From positions 1-6,960 of the forward strand of contig JADGOD010000122.1 of the NCBI GenBank assembly GCA_017883125.1: DNA of 6,960 nucleotides, read 5' to 3'. Origin of the DNA: Acidimicrobiales bacterium (lineage in GTDB: Bacteria; Actinomycetota; Acidimicrobiia; Acidimicrobiales; RAAP-2). Below the pieces are notes generated by a model. It saw only the letters and a list, made by a program, of their open reading frames with translations. It was not told the DNA's origin and did no database searches. The first letter of the stretch is position 1, and every line of letters begins with the position of its first letter. Position numbers and translations under genes: made by a program. Below, in pieces: positions 5,392-6,960 of the stretch.

Positions 5392-6654
5392 ATGGACATC
5401 AGCGACATGATCTTGGTCAGCATCGACGACCACATCATCGAACCCCGGGAGATGTTCGACCAGCACACGCCGGCGAAGTACAAGGACCGCATGCCCAAGC
5501 TGTCTCAGACCGAGGACGGCAAGGACCGCTGGGAGTGCGAGGGCTTGGCCATCGGAACGACGGGGCTCTCGGCCGTGGTCTCGCTGCCCAACGAGGAGTG
5601 GAACTTCGACCCGACGGGCGTGGCCGAGATGCGGCCCGGTTGCTACGACGTGCACGCCAGGGTGCGTGACATGGACGCAAACGGGATCTTCGGCTCGATG
5701 AACTTCCCGACCTTCGTCGGCTTCTGCGGCACCCAGCTCGCCCCCCTCAAGGACAACGACCTCCGCTCGGCGATCGTCTCGGCCTACAACGACTGGCATG
5801 TCGACGAGTGGTGTGGCGCCTACCCCGGCCGCCTGCTCCCCCAGGCCATCGTGAACCTCTGGGACGTCGACGCGGCCGTGGCAGAGATCAACCGCATGGG
5901 GGAGAAGGGCGTGCGCGCCGTCAGCTTCCCCGAGACCCCCTACGTCCTCGGGCTGCCCACGATGAAGAGCGGGCACTGGGACCCGCTGATCGCAGCGATC
6001 TGCGACAACGACATGGTGATGAACCTGCACATCGGCATCTCCTTCGGCCTGCTCCTCCAGCCCGAGGACTACCCGAAGGACCAGCTGATCATCTTGGCGC
6101 CGCAGCTCTCCACGATCACGGCGACCGACCTGCTGGTCGCCGGCGTCTTCCGCCGCTTCCCTGACTTGAAGGTCGGCCTCTCTGAGGGTGGCGTGGGCTG
6201 GATCTCGTTCTTCCTCGACCGGCTCGATCGGCACATGTCGAACCACCGCTGGACCGGCCTCGACCTCGGGCACGAGGGCATGTCGCCGACCGAGATCTTC
6301 CGCAAGCACTTCTTGGGCTGCTTCATCACGGACCCCGCGGCGCTGAAGAGCCGTGACCGGATCGGTGTCGAGACGATGGCCTGGGAGTGCGACTACCCCC
6401 ACTCGGACTCGACCTGGCCGAACAGCCCCGAGATGGTCATGGCCGAGTTCGAGGCTGCGGGCCTCTCCGACGACGAGATCAACAAGATCACCTACGAGAA
6501 CGTCGGCCGCTTCTACGGCCTCGACCTCTTCAAGGACGTCCCCAAGGAGCAGGCGACCGTGGGCGCGTTGCGTGCCCTGGCCACCGACGTCGACACCTCG
6601 ACCACGACCAAGGCCGAGTACCGTCATCGCTACGAGGCGGCGCAGTCCGCCTGA
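5392..6654 (+). CDS. Amidohydrolase 2 family protein (ACMSD-like TIM-barrel hydrolase/decarboxylase)
   Basis: A 420-residue Amidohydro_2 family protein (Pfam family that includes aminocarboxymuconate-semialdehyde decarboxylase). It is unrelated in detail to the imidazolonepropionase-like enzyme in the same window. The start motif SIDDHIIEPREMF gives D12-x-H14 and E17-P18, the DxHxxEP form of the metal site common in actinobacterial members in place of HxH. Next come the strand ending NLHIGIS with H213, LSEGGVGWISFFLDRLDR, and WECDYPHSDSTWP with D334 (expected metal-bound aspartate) and H337. The C-terminus NKITYENVGRFYGLD (helix NxxRxxG) is typical. The family catalyses decarboxylation or hydrolysis of unsaturated or aromatic acids and ring-cleavage products with one divalent metal; the substrate here is unknown. 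It is probably on its own transcript, given the hairpin and promoter-like sequence upstream. Many actinobacterial catabolic clusters with ACADs and SDRs contain one or more such genes. Confidence 0.92.
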   Translation: MDISDMILVSIDDHIIEPREMFDQHTPAKYKDRMPKLSQTEDGKDRWECEGLAIGTTGLSAVVSLPNEEWNFDPTGVAEMRPGCYDVHARVRDMDANGIFGSMNFPTFVGFCGTQLAPLKDNDLRSAIVSAYNDWHVDEWCGAYPGRLLPQAIVNLWDVDAAVAEINRMGEKGVRAVSFPETPYVLGLPTMKSGHWDPLIAAICDNDMVMNLHIGISFGLLLQPEDYPKDQLIILAPQLSTITATDLLVAGVFRRFPDLKVGLSEGGVGWISFFLDRLDRHMSNHRWTGLDLGHEGMSPTEIFRKHFLGCFITDPAALKSRDRIGVETMAWECDYPHSDSTWPNSPEMVMAEFEAAGLSDDEINKITYENVGRFYGLDLFKDVPKEQATVGALRALATDVDTSTTTKAEYRHRYEAAQSA

Positions 6655-6674
6655 GCCAGACCGACAGGTCTTGT

Positions 6675-6709
6675 GGCACAGCCCGTCTCCGCGAGGGGCG
6701 GGCTGTGCC
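6675..6709. terminator. Strong inverted repeat, likely bidirectional terminator
   Basis: GGCACAGCCCG (6675-6685) pairs perfectly with CGGGCTGTGCC (6699-6709). The 13-base interior can extend the stem by up to four pairs, two of them G-T. It lies 20 bases past the stop of the plus-strand amidohydrolase and just past the SDR end on the minus strand, the usual place for a terminator shared by convergent genes. Neither side has a T-run. Confidence 0.65.
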
Positions 6710-6714
6710 GCGCC

Positions 6715-6960
6715 CTGGGCGCTATGGATCCAGCCGCCATCGATGGCGAGCGTGATGCCGGTGACCCAGTCGCCGGCCGCCGTGGCGAGGCAGATCAGGC
6801 CCCCTGCCCGATCCTCCGGGATCACCTACCCGAGGCCACCTGCTTCTCGCCGCGCGGCGTCCACCAGACCATCTGGGTCGAGGGGAGGTCGATTGCGTCG
6901 CTCATGTGCATCTCGCCGCTGGCTACCTGCTCGCGGATTATGCCCATGACCTCGTCGGGG
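6715..6960 (-). pseudogene. SDR family oxidoreductase C-terminus, apparently frameshifted and truncated by the window edge
   Basis: Read on the minus strand, 6825 down to about 6715 encodes (V)IPEDRAGGLICLATAAGDW followed by VTGITLAIDGGW, the unmistakable C-terminal end of a classical NAD(P)H short-chain dehydrogenase/reductase. An in-frame TAG lies directly before this stretch. From 6959 to 6825 a different frame is open, with very high third-position GC, reading PDEVMGIIREQVASGEM through WWTPRGEKQVASGR, then stopping with TGA at 6824-6822. Adding one base near 6825 would join the two as ...VASGR-VIPEDRAGG..., which reads naturally. The simplest explanation is a one-base deletion (a real mutation or a sequencing error). 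After IDGGWIHSAQ there is no stop in frame, and the frame runs through the inverted repeat and antisense to the amidohydrolase, so the 3' end is also not normal; I set the end at the last plausible codon. Alternatively, the first stretch is a separate gene ending in SGR whose TGA overlaps a GTG, and only the SDR tail is a remnant. The catalytic part lies outside the window. Confidence 0.65.

Noticed and set aside
5128..6825. Open minus-strand frame of 565 codons
   Set aside because: Only its first ~37 codons look like a protein (SDR tail). The rest is antisense to the Amidohydro_2 gene and is explained by its codon bias, with low-complexity V/D/R/H-rich translation.
1..6960. tRNA, rRNA, CRISPR array, insertion sequence ends
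   Set aside because: I looked for cloverleaf-like arms, regular spaced repeats, transposase motifs and terminal inverted repeats and saw none; a covariance-model scan was not possible here.

Overview
The window is GC-rich throughout (GC strongly favoured at third codon positions) and gene-dense, with overlapping stop/start codons (TGATG, GTGA) and strong AGGAGG-type ribosome binding sites. Together with the protein families present, this suggests a high-GC actinobacterium (mycobacterial-like or Acidimicrobiia-like). That placement rests on composition and family impression only, because no rRNA or other marker gene is present. The content is catabolic. No mobile element, tRNA, rRNA or CRISPR array was seen.

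Layout. Bases 1-30 hold the last nine codons of an upstream gene. It is coupled by TGATG to a 113-residue protein of unknown function (30-371), which is coupled by GTGA to an imidazolonepropionase-like amidohydrolase (368-1612). After a small hairpin (1622-1649) comes a TauD/TfdA-type 2-oxoglutarate/Fe(II) dioxygenase (1670-2503). A 184-base gap leads to a SnoaL-like/NTF2-fold protein (2688-3125), then two acyl-CoA dehydrogenase subunits, 3150-4280 and 4280-5245, joined by TGATG. A hairpin (5257-5289) and a candidate promoter (5309-5338) precede a second, unrelated amidohydrolase of the Amidohydro_2/ACMSD-like type (5392-6654). A strong inverted repeat (6675-6709) separates it from a convergent short-chain dehydrogenase C-terminus on the minus strand (6715-6960), which appears to be frameshifted.

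How it may work together. Two amidohydrolases, an oxygenase, a SnoaL-fold protein (often a hydratase, isomerase or cyclase) and a paired acyl-CoA dehydrogenase resemble a pathway that opens or trims a hydrophobic or cyclic substrate and then shortens it as CoA thioesters. The ACAD pair is the clearest functional statement: the second subunit lacks the usual flavin-binding N-terminal motif but keeps the C-terminal ACAD signatures, as in the heteromeric (alpha2beta2) enzymes of actinobacterial steroid degradation. The substrate cannot be read from the sequence. The points most worth a second look are the amidohydrolase whose HxH metal motif reads ExN, the asymmetric ACAD pair, the small unknown protein coupled to the amidohydrolase, and the broken SDR end.
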